The position numbers and the translations under genes were made by a program. This document shows positions 18,237 to 26,610 of a stretch of DNA of 64,000 bases, piece by piece. The DNA lies in assembly GCF_035918235.1 (NCBI RefSeq), contig NZ_CP109485.1, positions 7,045,001-7,109,000 on the forward strand, written 5' to 3'. Position 1 is the stretch's first letter. Each line of letters opens with the position of its first letter. This DNA comes from Streptomyces sp. NBC_01445. GTDB lineage: Bacteria > Actinomycetota > Actinomycetes > Streptomycetales > Streptomycetaceae. The notes beneath the pieces were generated by a model. That model was not told where the DNA came from. It was given only the letters and a program-made list of their open reading frames with translations, and did not search any database.

Positions 18237-19829
18237 ATGACCACTCCTGCCGTTCCCGAATCGCCGCGCATACCGGAGGCTGTGCACCGCCGCCGATGGG
18301 CGATCCTCGGCGTGCTGATGCTCAGCCTGCTGATAGTCGTGCTCGACAACTCCATCCTGAACGTCGCGATCAAGACGATCTCGACCCCGCCCCCCGTGGG
18401 CCTCGGAGCCACGCAGGGCGAGCTGGAGTGGGCGATCAACGCCTACACGCTGGTCTTCGCCGGACTTCTCTTCACCGCGGGTCTGCTCGGTGACCGGCTC
18501 GGGCGCAAGAAGGTGCTGGTCTTCGGCCTCGTCGTCTTCGGCCTCGGCTCCGCCCTCGCCGCCGAGTCCGGCTCGCCGGTCCAGCTCATCATCTTCCGGG
18601 CGATCATGGGCATCGGCGCCGCCTTCGTGATGCCGGCGACGCTGGCCATCCTCATGAACGTCTTCGAGCGGGACGAGCAGCCCAAGGCCATCGGCATCTG
18701 GGCGGGCGGCGTCGGCATCGCCATCGCGATCGGCCCCATCACCGGCGGCCTGCTCCTCGACCACTTCTGGTGGGGCTCGGTCTTCCTGGTCAACGTGCCG
18801 ATCGTGATCATCGCGGTCGTCCTGATGCTGGCTCTCGTGCCGGACTCCCGCGACCCCAAGCCCGGCCGTATCGACCTGGTGGGCGTCGCCCTCTCCGTCG
18901 TCGGCCTCGTCCTGCTCGTCTACGGCATCATCAAGGGCGGTCAGCTCGCCGACTTCACGGACCCGGCGGTCCTGCTGACCATCGCGGCCGGACTCGTCGT
19001 CCTCGTCGGCTTCGTCCTGTACGAGAAGCGCAGCGACCACCCGTCGATCGACATCACGTACTTCAAGAACAAGGTGTTCTCCGCGGCGATCGCCGCCATC
19101 GCGCTCGTCTTCTTCGCGCTGATGGGCGTCACCTTCTTCTCGGTCTTCTACACCCAGAGCGTGCGCGGCTACTCGCCGCTGCAGACCGGCCTCCTGATGC
19201 TGCCGCTCGCCGCCGCCCAGCTGATCTTCGCGCCGCGGGCCCGGCTCGTCGTCGACCGCTTCGGAGTGCGCGCCACGACGACCGGCGGCCTGGTGATCCT
19301 CGCCGCGATGCTCGCCGCGTTCACGATCCTCGACGCGGACACGCCCATCTGGATCCTGGAAGTCATCTTCTTCCTCATGGGTATGGGCATGGCGCACGTC
19401 ATGACCCCCACCAGCGTCGTCATCATGCAGGCCCTGCCGCGCGAGAAGGCGGGCTCCGCGTCCGCGCTGAGCAACACGTTCCGGCAGGTCGGCGGCGCCC
19501 TGGGCATCGCCGTACTCGGTTCCGTGCTGTCCACCGCGTACCGCAGCGGCATCGAGGACAAGCTCGGCCTGCTGCCCGCCGGACTGCGGCACACGGCGGG
19601 CGAGTCCATCGAGGCCACCATCGGCGTGGCGGCGAAGCTCGGCCCGCGCGGCGACGCGCTGGTCGGCGCGGCCAACGACTCCTTCCTGCACGCCATGCAC
19701 GTGACCGCCGTGTGCGGGGCCGGTATCGCGCTGGTGAGCGCCGTCGTCACCATCCTGTTCCTGCCGGGGCGCCCGCCGCGGACCCCGGCCGAGGAGAGCA
19801 CGGAGGAGACCGTCGGGGCGGGTCGCTGA
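18237..19829 (+). CDS. DHA2-family (14-helix) MFS drug efflux transporter
   Basis: 530 aa with about 14 membrane helices. Motif [10 protein letters not shown] in the first helix corresponds to the LDxTVxNVAL signature of the EmrB/QacA (DHA2) group; motif [14 protein letters not shown] lies between helices 2 and 3, and a proton-antiporter motif C-like Gly-Pro segment ([18 protein letters not shown]) is in helix 5. It probably exports cationic or hydrophobic drugs in exchange for protons. It is regulated through the palindrome at 18194 by the downstream TetR protein. Confidence 0.93.
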   Translation: MTTPAVPESPRIPEAVHRRRWAILGVLMLSLLIVVLDNSILNVAIKTISTPPPVGLGATQGELEWAINAYTLVFAGLLFTAGLLGDRLGRKKVLVFGLVVFGLGSALAAESGSPVQLIIFRAIMGIGAAFVMPATLAILMNVFERDEQPKAIGIWAGGVGIAIAIGPITGGLLLDHFWWGSVFLVNVPIVIIAVVLMLALVPDSRDPKPGRIDLVGVALSVVGLVLLVYGIIKGGQLADFTDPAVLLTIAAGLVVLVGFVLYEKRSDHPSIDITYFKNKVFSAAIAAIALVFFALMGVTFFSVFYTQSVRGYSPLQTGLLMLPLAAAQLIFAPRARLVVDRFGVRATTTGGLVILAAMLAAFTILDADTPIWILEVIFFLMGMGMAHVMTPTSVVIMQALPREKAGSASALSNTFRQVGGALGIAVLGSVLSTAYRSGIEDKLGLLPAGLRHTAGESIEATIGVAAKLGPRGDALVGAANDSFLHAMHVTAVCGAGIALVSAVVTILFLPGRPPRTPAEESTEETVGAGR

Positions 19830-19908
19830 CCTGCACCCGTCGTGGCAGGCCAGTGACCGGCTGAGACAATCGCCGGTACGCAAGGCTGCGGGAAGGCGGA
19901 GAGGCGGA

Positions 19909-20517
19909 GTGGTCGTGGACGTGGATGCGGGGCGCGCGGTGCGGGGGCGCCCGCGCAGCGAGGCCGTCGAGCGGGCCATCGTCGAGGGCGTCCTCAAGCT
20001 GATCGAGGACGGCGTCCCGCTCACCGACCTGTCCATCGAGCGGATCGCCCGCACCGCCGGCGTCGGCAAGGCGACCATCTACCGGCGCTGGGCCGGCAAG
20101 GAGGAGCTCTTCGTCGAGGTCCTGCGCATCATGGAGGAGCCCGATCCCGAGCTGCCGGGCACCTCGGTGCGCGACGACCTGATCAGCCTCCTGGAGCACC
20201 TGCGCAGGCGCGGCGTCTCCCTTCGCTCCTCGGCCCTGCTGCACAACGTCTTCGCGCAGATGAAGAGCCTGCCGAAGCTCTGGGACGCGTACCACGACAC
20301 CGTGATCGAGCCGCGCCGCCGCGTCATGTTCGACGTGCTGCGGCGCGGCGTCGAGAACGGTGAGCTGCGCGCCGACGTCGACATAGAGCTCATCAACGAC
20401 TTCATCGTCGGGCCGATGCTGCTGCGCACGATCATCCGGCCCGACGCGCCGCTCGCCGACGACCTCTCCGAGCAGATCGTCGACTGCGCACTCGCCGGGC
20501 TGCGGCCACAGGACTGA
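19909..20517 (+). CDS. TetR-family regulator, probable repressor of the upstream MFS gene
   Basis: 202 aa from GTG 19909 after GGCGGAGAGGCGGA. The TetR helix-turn-helix is clear: DLSIERIARTAGVGKATIYRRWAGKEELF-type segment at about residues 44-72. The C-terminal ligand domain resembles the TetR_C_11/AefR-like group (LINDFIVGPMLLRTII). It follows the MFS gene by 79 bp in the same orientation and probably binds the 18194 palindrome. The inducing ligand is unknown. Confidence 0.92.
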   Translation: MVVDVDAGRAVRGRPRSEAVERAIVEGVLKLIEDGVPLTDLSIERIARTAGVGKATIYRRWAGKEELFVEVLRIMEEPDPELPGTSVRDDLISLLEHLRRRGVSLRSSALLHNVFAQMKSLPKLWDAYHDTVIEPRRRVMFDVLRRGVENGELRADVDIELINDFIVGPMLLRTIIRPDAPLADDLSEQIVDCALAGLRPQD

Positions 20518-20715
20518 AGCTGCGGGGCCACCGGACTGAATGTGCGCGTTTCGTCACAGAGGCCCCATGCGTGCCGCCGAACCGGAACCCCGCGCGCCAC
20601 TGTGCTCGTCCTCGTGCCCGTACGGCCGTCGTGGACGGCGAGGAGGGCGCCGATCATCCCCTAGGGTTTCAGGGCGAGGTCGGTGTGCACGGCAGGGCAG
20701 TGAGGCGACGACGGT

Positions 20716-21747
20716 ATGGCGCAGGGGTTCAGGACGGAAACGGGTGGCGGCGGCTCGGGGCACCGGCCTTCCAGAGACCCGCTGCGCCGCCTGACCGGCG
20801 GGTGGCGCGGTGACCGGGGGATCTGGCGCCGCGGGGTGGTCCTCGCGGTACTGGCCGTTCTGGTCGCGCTCGTCATGCTCTTCCACGCGCAGATCCCCAA
20901 CACCCTCGGAAACCTGGGCTCCCTCACCGAGACCTTCCTTCCCTGGCTCGGCGTGTTCGTGCCCGTCCTGCTCGTCCTGGCCGTCGTACGGAAATCCGCG
21001 ACGGCCCTGATCGCGGTCCTGGTCCCGGCCATCGTCTGGCTCAACCTCTTCGGCGGGCTCCTCACCGACAAGACCGCCGGCGGCGGCGACCTGACCGTCG
21101 CCACGCACAACGTCAACGCGGAGAACCCCGACCCGACCGGCACCGCCGACGCCATCGCCGCCTCCGGGGCGCAGGTCGTCGCCCTGGAGGAGCTGACGGC
21201 CGACGCCGTTCCCGTCTACGGGAAGGCGCTCGCGAAGACGTATCCGTACCACTCCGTCGCCGGCACCGTCGGGCTGTGGAGCAAGTACCCGCTGAGCGGG
21301 ACGCGGCCCGTCGACATCCAGCTCGGCTGGACGCGCGCCATGCGCACCACCGTCGCCACGCCCCAGGGCGATGTCGCCGTGTTCGTCGCGCACCTGCCGT
21401 CGGTCCGGGTCAAGATCCACGCCGGATTCACCGCAAGCCAGCGCGACACCTCCGCCGACGCGCTCGGCGAGGCCATCTCCGACGAGACGCTCGACAAGGT
21501 CATCCTGCTGGGCGACCTCAACGGCACGATGAACGACCGTGCGCTGAACGGCGTGACGTCCCAGATGCGGTCCACGCAGGGTGCCGCCGGCAGTGGGTTC
21601 GGGTTCAGCTGGCCGGCCTCGTTCCCCATGGCCCGTATCGACCAGATCATGGTCAAGGGTGTCGAGCCGGTCACATCGTGGACGCTGCCCGAGACCGGCA
21701 GCGATCATCTGCCGATCGCGGCGAAGGTTGATCTCACCCGGTCCTGA
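20716..21747 (+). CDS. membrane-anchored endonuclease/exonuclease/phosphatase (EEP) family protein
   Basis: 343 aa. Three hydrophobic helices (about 41-60, 72-95 and 98-115) anchor it, followed by an extracytoplasmic EEP domain. Catalytic-site segments are in place: THNV (metal/phosphate Asn), ALEELT (metal Glu), GDLNGTMND (general-acid Asp and Asn) and SDHLPI (Asp-His pair). EEP proteins of this topology hydrolyse phosphodiesters in nucleic acids or phospholipid head groups; the substrate cannot be told. Confidence 0.88.
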   Translation: MAQGFRTETGGGGSGHRPSRDPLRRLTGGWRGDRGIWRRGVVLAVLAVLVALVMLFHAQIPNTLGNLGSLTETFLPWLGVFVPVLLVLAVVRKSATALIAVLVPAIVWLNLFGGLLTDKTAGGGDLTVATHNVNAENPDPTGTADAIAASGAQVVALEELTADAVPVYGKALAKTYPYHSVAGTVGLWSKYPLSGTRPVDIQLGWTRAMRTTVATPQGDVAVFVAHLPSVRVKIHAGFTASQRDTSADALGEAISDETLDKVILLGDLNGTMNDRALNGVTSQMRSTQGAAGSGFGFSWPASFPMARIDQIMVKGVEPVTSWTLPETGSDHLPIAAKVDLTRS

Positions 21748-21898
21748 CGTCGGCGTTCGCTCCCCACACCCGTTGTTGACTCGGTGGAAACCGGGGCCTC
21801 ACCTCACGGGATACTTGGCACGGGAGAGTTTGTTCCGCGCGTAAACTTACAAATTCCCGCGTCTCCCGCCCGTCTTCCCGTGGAAGGTCCCCTTTTTC

Positions 21899-23158
21899 AT
21901 GCCCCTGGCCCTGCTCGCCCTCGCCGTGGGCGCCTTCGGCATCGGCACCACCGAGTTCGTGATGATGGGCCTCCTGCCCAACGTCGCCGACGATCTGCAC
22001 ATCTCCATCCCCTCCGCCGGCCACCTCGTCTCCGCGTACGCCCTCGGCGTCGTCATCGGCGCCCCGCTCCTGGCCGCCCTCACCGCGCGCATGCCCCGCC
22101 GACGCGTCCTCGTCGGGCTCATGGTGCTCTTCGTCGCCGGTAACGCCGTGTCCGCCGCCGCGCCCGACTATCACCTGCTCATGGCCGCGCGCTTCGTCAG
22201 CGGGCTGCCGCACGGCGCCTTCTTCGGCGTCGGCGCCGTCGTGGCCACCTCGCTCGTCGCGCCCGAGCGCAAGGCCCGCTCGGTGTCCCTGATGTTCCTC
22301 GGCCTCACCGTCGCCAACGTCATCGGCGTCCCCATCGCCACGCTCATGGGCCAGCAGCTCGGCTGGCGCGCCACGTTCCTCGCCGTCAGCGCCATCGGGC
22401 TCGCCGCGATAGCCGCACTCCTGCTCCTCGTCCCCGCCGACCACGGCCACGGCGAGAGCGGCGGGCTGCGCGGTGAGCTCAAGGCGCTCGGCTCCCTGCC
22501 CGTGTGGCTCTCCCTCGGCACCACCGTCGCCGGGTTCGGCGCGCTCTTCGCCGCGTACAGCTATGTCACGCCGATGCTCACCGGCACCGCCGGGTTCGCC
22601 GAGGCGAGCGTCACGCTGCTCCTCGCCCTGTTCGGCGTCGGCGCCACCGCCGGGAATCTGCTCGGCGGGCGGCTCGCCGATCGCTCCCTGCGCGGGACTC
22701 TGTTCGGCGGGCTCGTCTCGCTCGTTGTGGTGCTTGCGCTGTTCCCTGTGCTGATGCGGGCCGAGTGGAGTGCCGGGGTCGCCGTCGTGCTGCTCGGTAT
22801 GGCTGCCTTCACCACCGGGTCCCCGCTTCAGCTCATGGTCATGGAGAAGGCCTCGGCCGCACCCTCCCTCGCCTCCTCCGCCAACCAGGCCGCCTTCAAC
22901 CTCGCCAACGCCGGCGGCGCCTGGATCGGCGGGCTCGCCCTCGCCGCCGGGTTCGGGCTTACGTCCCCCGCGGTCGCCGGGGCCGCGCTCGCCGTCCTCG
23001 GGATCGGGGTGGCCGGGGTTGCCTATGGGGTCGACCTGCGTCGGTCCCGGGGCGCTGCCCCTTCCGCCGCGACGGGGCACGGGCTCCTCGTGGCCTCGCA
23101 TCTGCCCGATGCCGTGTCTCCGGCTCAGGACGCCGGGGAGCCCACTCGTCGTCGGTGA
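21899..23158 (+). CDS. AraJ/chloramphenicol-resistance-type MFS transporter (DHA1, 12 helices)
   Basis: 419 aa, 12 helices. It begins almost at the first helix (MPLALLALAVGAFGIGTTEFVMMGLLP), and the GTTEFVMMG signature is characteristic of the AraJ/CmlR group. Motif A-like MPRRRVLVGL lies after helix 2. The C-terminal 35 residues are a loose Pro/Ala-rich tail. Likely substrates are amphenicols or sugars/arabinosides; specificity is not visible. The 150-bp upstream gap contains a weak inverted repeat (21827-21847). Confidence 0.9.
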   Translation: MPLALLALAVGAFGIGTTEFVMMGLLPNVADDLHISIPSAGHLVSAYALGVVIGAPLLAALTARMPRRRVLVGLMVLFVAGNAVSAAAPDYHLLMAARFVSGLPHGAFFGVGAVVATSLVAPERKARSVSLMFLGLTVANVIGVPIATLMGQQLGWRATFLAVSAIGLAAIAALLLLVPADHGHGESGGLRGELKALGSLPVWLSLGTTVAGFGALFAAYSYVTPMLTGTAGFAEASVTLLLALFGVGATAGNLLGGRLADRSLRGTLFGGLVSLVVVLALFPVLMRAEWSAGVAVVLLGMAAFTTGSPLQLMVMEKASAAPSLASSANQAAFNLANAGGAWIGGLALAAGFGLTSPAVAGAALAVLGIGVAGVAYGVDLRRSRGAAPSAATGHGLLVASHLPDAVSPAQDAGEPTRRR

Positions 23159-23175
23159 TGTGACGGGTGGGCTCC
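23129..23175 (+). terminator. possible weak terminator or shared 3' hairpin
   Basis: A 9-bp perfect stem GGAGCCCAC/GTGGGCTCC (23137-23145 and 23167-23175) has a 21-base loop and overlaps the MFS stop codon. The loop is long and there is no T-run, so the call is weak. It lies between the convergent MFS and nadE genes. Confidence 0.35.
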
Positions 23176-23215
23176 GGGGCTTGGGCTTGGGGGTCGGGGG
23201 CTGGGGCGGTGACTG

Positions 23216-24970
23216 CTACGCCGACTCCCGCCACCTGTTCGTGATCGGCAGACGGCGGTCCTTGCCGAAGCCCTTTGCCGAGATCTTCGTGCCCGGCGGG
23301 TATTGGCGCCTCTTGTACTCCGCCGTGTCCACCATCCGCAGTGTCCTCGTCACCAGGTCCGCGTCGAACCCGGCCGCCACAATCGCGTCCGCGCCCCTGT
23401 CCCGGTCCACGTACAGCTCCAGGATCGCGTCCAGCACCGGGTAGTCCGGCAGCGAGTCCGTGTCCACCTGGTCCGGGCGCAGCTCCGCGCTCGGCGGCTT
23501 CGTGATCGAGTTCTCCGGGATCGGGGGAGTCTGGCCGCGCTCCGCCGCCGCCCGGTTGCGCCACTCTGCCAGCCGGAAGACCGACGTCTTGTACACGTCC
23601 TTGATCGGGCCGTACGCGCCGACCGAGTCGCCGTACAGCGTCGAATAGCCCACCGCCAGCTCGGACTTGTTGCCCGGCGCGAGCACGATGTGGCCCTCCT
23701 GGTTGGACACCGCCATCAGCATCGTGCCGCGCAGCCTCGACTGGAGGTTCTCCTCCGCGAGGCCCGTCAGGCCCAGCGACCCCATGTATGCGTCGAACAT
23801 CGGCTCGATCGGCACCGTACGGAAGTTGAGGCCCGTGCGGTCTGCCAGCTCCGCCGCGTCGCCCTTCGAGTGGTCCGAGGAGTACTTCGACGGCATCGCG
23901 ATGCCGTACACGTTCTGCGCGCCCAGCGCGTCGCACGCGATCGCCGCCGTCAGCGCCGAGTCGATGCCGCCCGACAGGCCGATCAGTACCGAGCGGAAGC
24001 CGTTCTTCGCGGCGTAGGCGCGCAGGCCCACGACCAGCGCCGAGTAGACCTCCTCGTCGTCGTCCAGGCGGTCCGCGTAGCCGCCCGTCAGCTCCGGCTC
24101 GTACGCCGGGACGTGATCCTCGGAGATCGTCAGGTGGTCGATGCGCAGGCCGTCGTCGACCGTCCCCGTCGGGGCCTCCGGCTTCGCCGCCGGGAGGTCC
24201 AGGTCCAGGACCACGCAACCCTCCGCGAACTGGGGCGCCCTGGCCACTACTTCGCCCGCGGCGTCCACCACGATCGAGTCGCCGTCGAAGACGAGCTCGT
24301 CCTGGCCGCCGATGGTGGCGACGTACGCCAGCGTGCAGCCCGCCTCCTGGGCGCGCTTGCGCACCAGGTCCAGGCGCGTGTCGTCCTTGTTCTGCTCGTA
24401 CGGCGACGCGTTGATCGAGATCAGGAGGCCGGCGCCGGCGCTTCGGGTGGCCGGGACGCGGCCGCCGTCCTGCCAGAGGTCCTCGCAGATGGCGAGCGCC
24501 ACGTCGATTCCGCGTACGCGGATCACGGGCATCGTGTCGCCCGGCACGAAGTAGCGGAACTCGTCGAAGACGCCGTAGTTCGGGAGGTGGTGCTTGGCGA
24601 ACGTCAGGGCGACCCGGCCGTTGTGCAGGACCGCGGCGGCGTTCTGGGGGGCGCCTGCGGGCTGGCCGTACTTGGGCTGGGCCTTCTCCGAGCGGTCCAG
24701 ATAGCCGACGATCACGGGGAGGTCGCCGTGGCCCTCGTCGGCGAGGCGCCTGGCCAGGGCGGTCAGTGCCTGGCGGGATGCCTCGACGAAGGACTCGCGC
24801 AGGGCGAGGTCCTCCACCGGGTAGCCGGTCAGGACCATCTCGGGGAACGCGACCAGGTGCGCTCCCTGTTCGGCGGAGTGCTTGGTCCAGCGGATGATCG
24901 CCTCGGCGTTCCCGGCGAGATCTCCGACGGTCGAGTCGATCTGATTCAGGGCGAGACGTAGTTGAGGCAC
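23216..24970 (-). CDS. nadE: glutamine-dependent NAD+ synthetase
   Basis: 584 aa from GTG 24970. Two domains: an N-terminal nitrilase-type glutaminase with the Glu44, Lys126, Cys162 triad (AFPEMVL, FAKHHLP, AICEDLW) and a C-terminal synthetase with the PP-loop SGGIDS (333-338). It amidates nicotinate adenine dinucleotide to NAD+ using glutamine-derived ammonia, the final step of NAD synthesis. Both active sites look intact. Repeat element B fills the gap upstream of its start. Confidence 0.96.
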   Translation of the reverse strand: MPQLRLALNQIDSTVGDLAGNAEAIIRWTKHSAEQGAHLVAFPEMVLTGYPVEDLALRESFVEASRQALTALARRLADEGHGDLPVIVGYLDRSEKAQPKYGQPAGAPQNAAAVLHNGRVALTFAKHHLPNYGVFDEFRYFVPGDTMPVIRVRGIDVALAICEDLWQDGGRVPATRSAGAGLLISINASPYEQNKDDTRLDLVRKRAQEAGCTLAYVATIGGQDELVFDGDSIVVDAAGEVVARAPQFAEGCVVLDLDLPAAKPEAPTGTVDDGLRIDHLTISEDHVPAYEPELTGGYADRLDDDEEVYSALVVGLRAYAAKNGFRSVLIGLSGGIDSALTAAIACDALGAQNVYGIAMPSKYSSDHSKGDAAELADRTGLNFRTVPIEPMFDAYMGSLGLTGLAEENLQSRLRGTMLMAVSNQEGHIVLAPGNKSELAVGYSTLYGDSVGAYGPIKDVYKTSVFRLAEWRNRAAAERGQTPPIPENSITKPPSAELRPDQVDTDSLPDYPVLDAILELYVDRDRGADAIVAAGFDADLVTRTLRMVDTAEYKRRQYPPGTKISAKGFGKDRRLPITNRWRESA

Positions 24971-25180
24971 GGGGTCAGTTTAATCGTCTGACTGACGCGA
25001 TGTCCTCTCGGACCGGGGAGTGGAGGGGGGTGGGTCTCGCTCGGTCCTCGGGTGCCGGCTGTCGTCGGGCGGTGTGTTGTCGGGTGCGGGCTCGGTGCGA
25101 TTTCGGGTGCGGGCTCGGCAGGTGCGTTTTTGGGTGCGGGCTCGGTGTGGGCTTGTCAGGTGCGTTTTTGGGTGCGGGGC

Positions 25181-25278
25181 CGCGGGGGCATGTACGTGCT
25201 CGCTGTTCTATGGGCTTTCGTCAGCCAGCTGATTGCCTGTGCGTGGTGCTGGTGGCTGCGCGCGCACATGCCCCCACG
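25181..25278 (+). other. long stem-loop at the core of repeat element B
   Basis: Arms CGCGGGGGCATGTACGTG (25181-25198) and CGCGCACATGCCCCCACG (25261-25278) pair at 15 of 18 positions plus one G-U. The loop is 62 bases. The inner CAGCCA/TGGCTG pairing is conserved relative to copy A. Confidence 0.6.
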
Positions 25279-25307
25279 TCCCCTCCCGTTTCGTCGGCGT
25301 CTCACGG

Positions 25308-25497
25308 CCGGTGGGACTTTGCTGTCTCCGGCCTGTCTCGTACGCGCCTGAGCGCCGGTGGGACTTCGCTGTCTCCGGCCCTGTCGCGTACGCGGCTGAG
25401 CGCCGGGGGACTTTGCTGTTTTCGGCCTGTCTCGCACGCGGCCGACTGCCCGGTGGGACTACCTGTCTTCGGTCAGGTCTCGTACGGCGCTCAGTGG
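25308..25497 (+). repeat. four 47-48 bp tandem repeats within element B
   Basis: Units start with CCGG at 25308, 25355, 25403 and 25450, each running CCGGTGGGACT..GCTGTCTCCGGCC..TCTCGTACGCG..TGAGCG with drift increasing toward the LacI gene. Copy A has only two such units. Copy-number difference suggests slippage or unequal recombination. Confidence 0.85.
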
Positions 25498-26537
25498 CGG
25501 TGGGGGCGGACGCTGTCTCTGATCACTATGTGCGTGCCCAGGAGGTGGCGTTGCTGGCCCGGGCGGGACGTGCCTGTCAGGGCCAGTCTTACGGCCGTGC
25601 GGCCCATTTCCGCTGCCGGGATGTGCACCGTGGTGAGGCCGGGGGTGATGTCTGCTGCCACTGGGTCGTCGTTGTAGCCGACCACCGAGATGTCCTCGGG
25701 GACCCGTAGGCCCGCCTCCGCCAGTGCGCGGATCGCCGCTGCTGCCACGCGGTCGTCGCCCGCGAAGACCGCCGTGAAGTCCGGCTTGCCGTTGCACTTG
25801 TCCAGCAGGTCGCGCATTGCCTCGTAGCCGTGGTGCTGGCCGAAGCCGATGCCGTGCAGGATCGCGTCCGAGCGGGGGACGCCGTGGTCGTTCAGGGCTC
25901 TGAGGTAGCCCGTTACCCGGGCCTCGCCGGTGGTGTTGCCCGGCTGGTAGCCGATCATCGCGATCTTCCGGTGGCCGGCGCCCAGGAGGTGGCTCGTTAT
26001 CGCGTGTGCGCCCGCGCCGTTGTCGTACTCCACCACGAGTGCGGGGACGTCGGGTGCCGGTGCCGGTCTGCCGCACAGGACCAGGCGCGAGCCCGCCGCC
26101 GCGAGTGCTTCCGCGTAGTGCGCCATTCGCTCGCGGTACTCGTCGTCCTCGATGACCCCGCCCACCAGGACCACGGCCTCCGCCGCCTGTTCCCGCATCA
26201 TCTGGACCAGCGCCAGTTCGCGGGCCGGGTCGCCGCCCGTCGAGCAGACCAGGGTGAGTCTGTTGTGCTGGGCCGCTTCCATCTCCACGCCCTGCGCCAC
26301 AGCCGCGTAGAACGAGCTGACCACGTCGAACATCAGGACCGCGATCGTCTTGCGTCCGGCGCCGGCGAGGGCTCGGGCGTGCGCGTTGACCACGTAGTCC
26401 AGGTCCTTGACCGCTCTTTGGACCTTGGCGCGCGAGGCCGCCGATGTCGGGTAGTTACCCGCCAGGACCCGCGAAACAGTCGCGACCGAGACGCCCGCGC
26501 GCGCGGCCACATCACGGATGGTGACCCGCTCACCCAC
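25491..26537 (-). CDS. LacI-family regulator of the adjacent sugar ABC operon
   Basis: 348 aa from GTG 26537. The LacI headpiece is classical: VTIRDVAARAGVSVATVSRVLAG (residues 5-27) with the hinge helix near 48-58, followed by a periplasmic-binding-protein-like ligand domain. It is the last gene of the ABC operon, 73 bp after the solute-binding-protein gene. A GTAACCGGTTAC-type site recurring in this region (30240, 30328, 31457, 31547) is the probable operator. Its stop codon lies inside a 3' unit of repeat element B. Confidence 0.93.
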   Translation of the reverse strand: MGERVTIRDVAARAGVSVATVSRVLAGNYPTSAASRAKVQRAVKDLDYVVNAHARALAGAGRKTIAVLMFDVVSSFYAAVAQGVEMEAAQHNRLTLVCSTGGDPARELALVQMMREQAAEAVVLVGGVIEDDEYRERMAHYAEALAAAGSRLVLCGRPAPAPDVPALVVEYDNGAGAHAITSHLLGAGHRKIAMIGYQPGNTTGEARVTGYLRALNDHGVPRSDAILHGIGFGQHHGYEAMRDLLDKCNGKPDFTAVFAGDDRVAAAAIRALAEAGLRVPEDISVVGYNDDPVAADITPGLTTVHIPAAEMGRTAVRLALTGTSRPGQQRHLLGTHIVIRDSVRPHRH

Positions 26538-26560
26538 TGTTGTCTCTCCTCAACTTGCCT

Positions 26561-26588
26561 GTCCGGGGCGGGCGATGCCGCCCCGGAC
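26561..26588 (-). terminator. hairpin between solute-binding-protein and LacI genes
   Basis: An 11-bp perfect stem GTCCGGGGCGG/CCGCCCCGGAC with a 6-base loop lies in the 73-bp gap. Without a T-run it is more likely an attenuator or mRNA-stabilising hairpin that lowers lacI expression relative to the binding protein. Confidence 0.65.
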
Positions 26589-26610
26589 CATCATGGACGA
26601 TGCCATACGT

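Larger units (their letters stand above)
25050..25497 (+). repeat. intergenic repeat element, copy B
   Basis: This fills nearly all of the 520-bp gap between nadE and the LacI gene. Read on the plus strand: three short units of the type GGTGCGTTTTTGGGTGCGGG (25081-25180), an 18-base imperfect inverted repeat (25181-25198 and 25261-25278) with a 62-base loop, then four tandem 47-48 bp units beginning CCGGTGGGACT (starts 25308, 25355, 25403, 25450) and part of a fifth at 25497. The last units run into the stop codon of the LacI gene at 25491. It is the inverted partner of copy A at 7.55-7.87 kb and has one more 5' unit and two more 3' units. Function unknown. Confidence 0.87.

Noticed and set aside
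17703..20078. 791-codon minus-strand open frame covering panB 5' and the MFS gene
   Set aside because: Antisense shadow with highly charged, low-complexity translation; panB and the MFS gene explain the region.
21827..21847. Weak inverted repeat AGTTTGT..GTAAACT upstream of the AraJ-like MFS gene
   Set aside because: Only 6 of 7 pairs match over short arms; too weak to call an operator.
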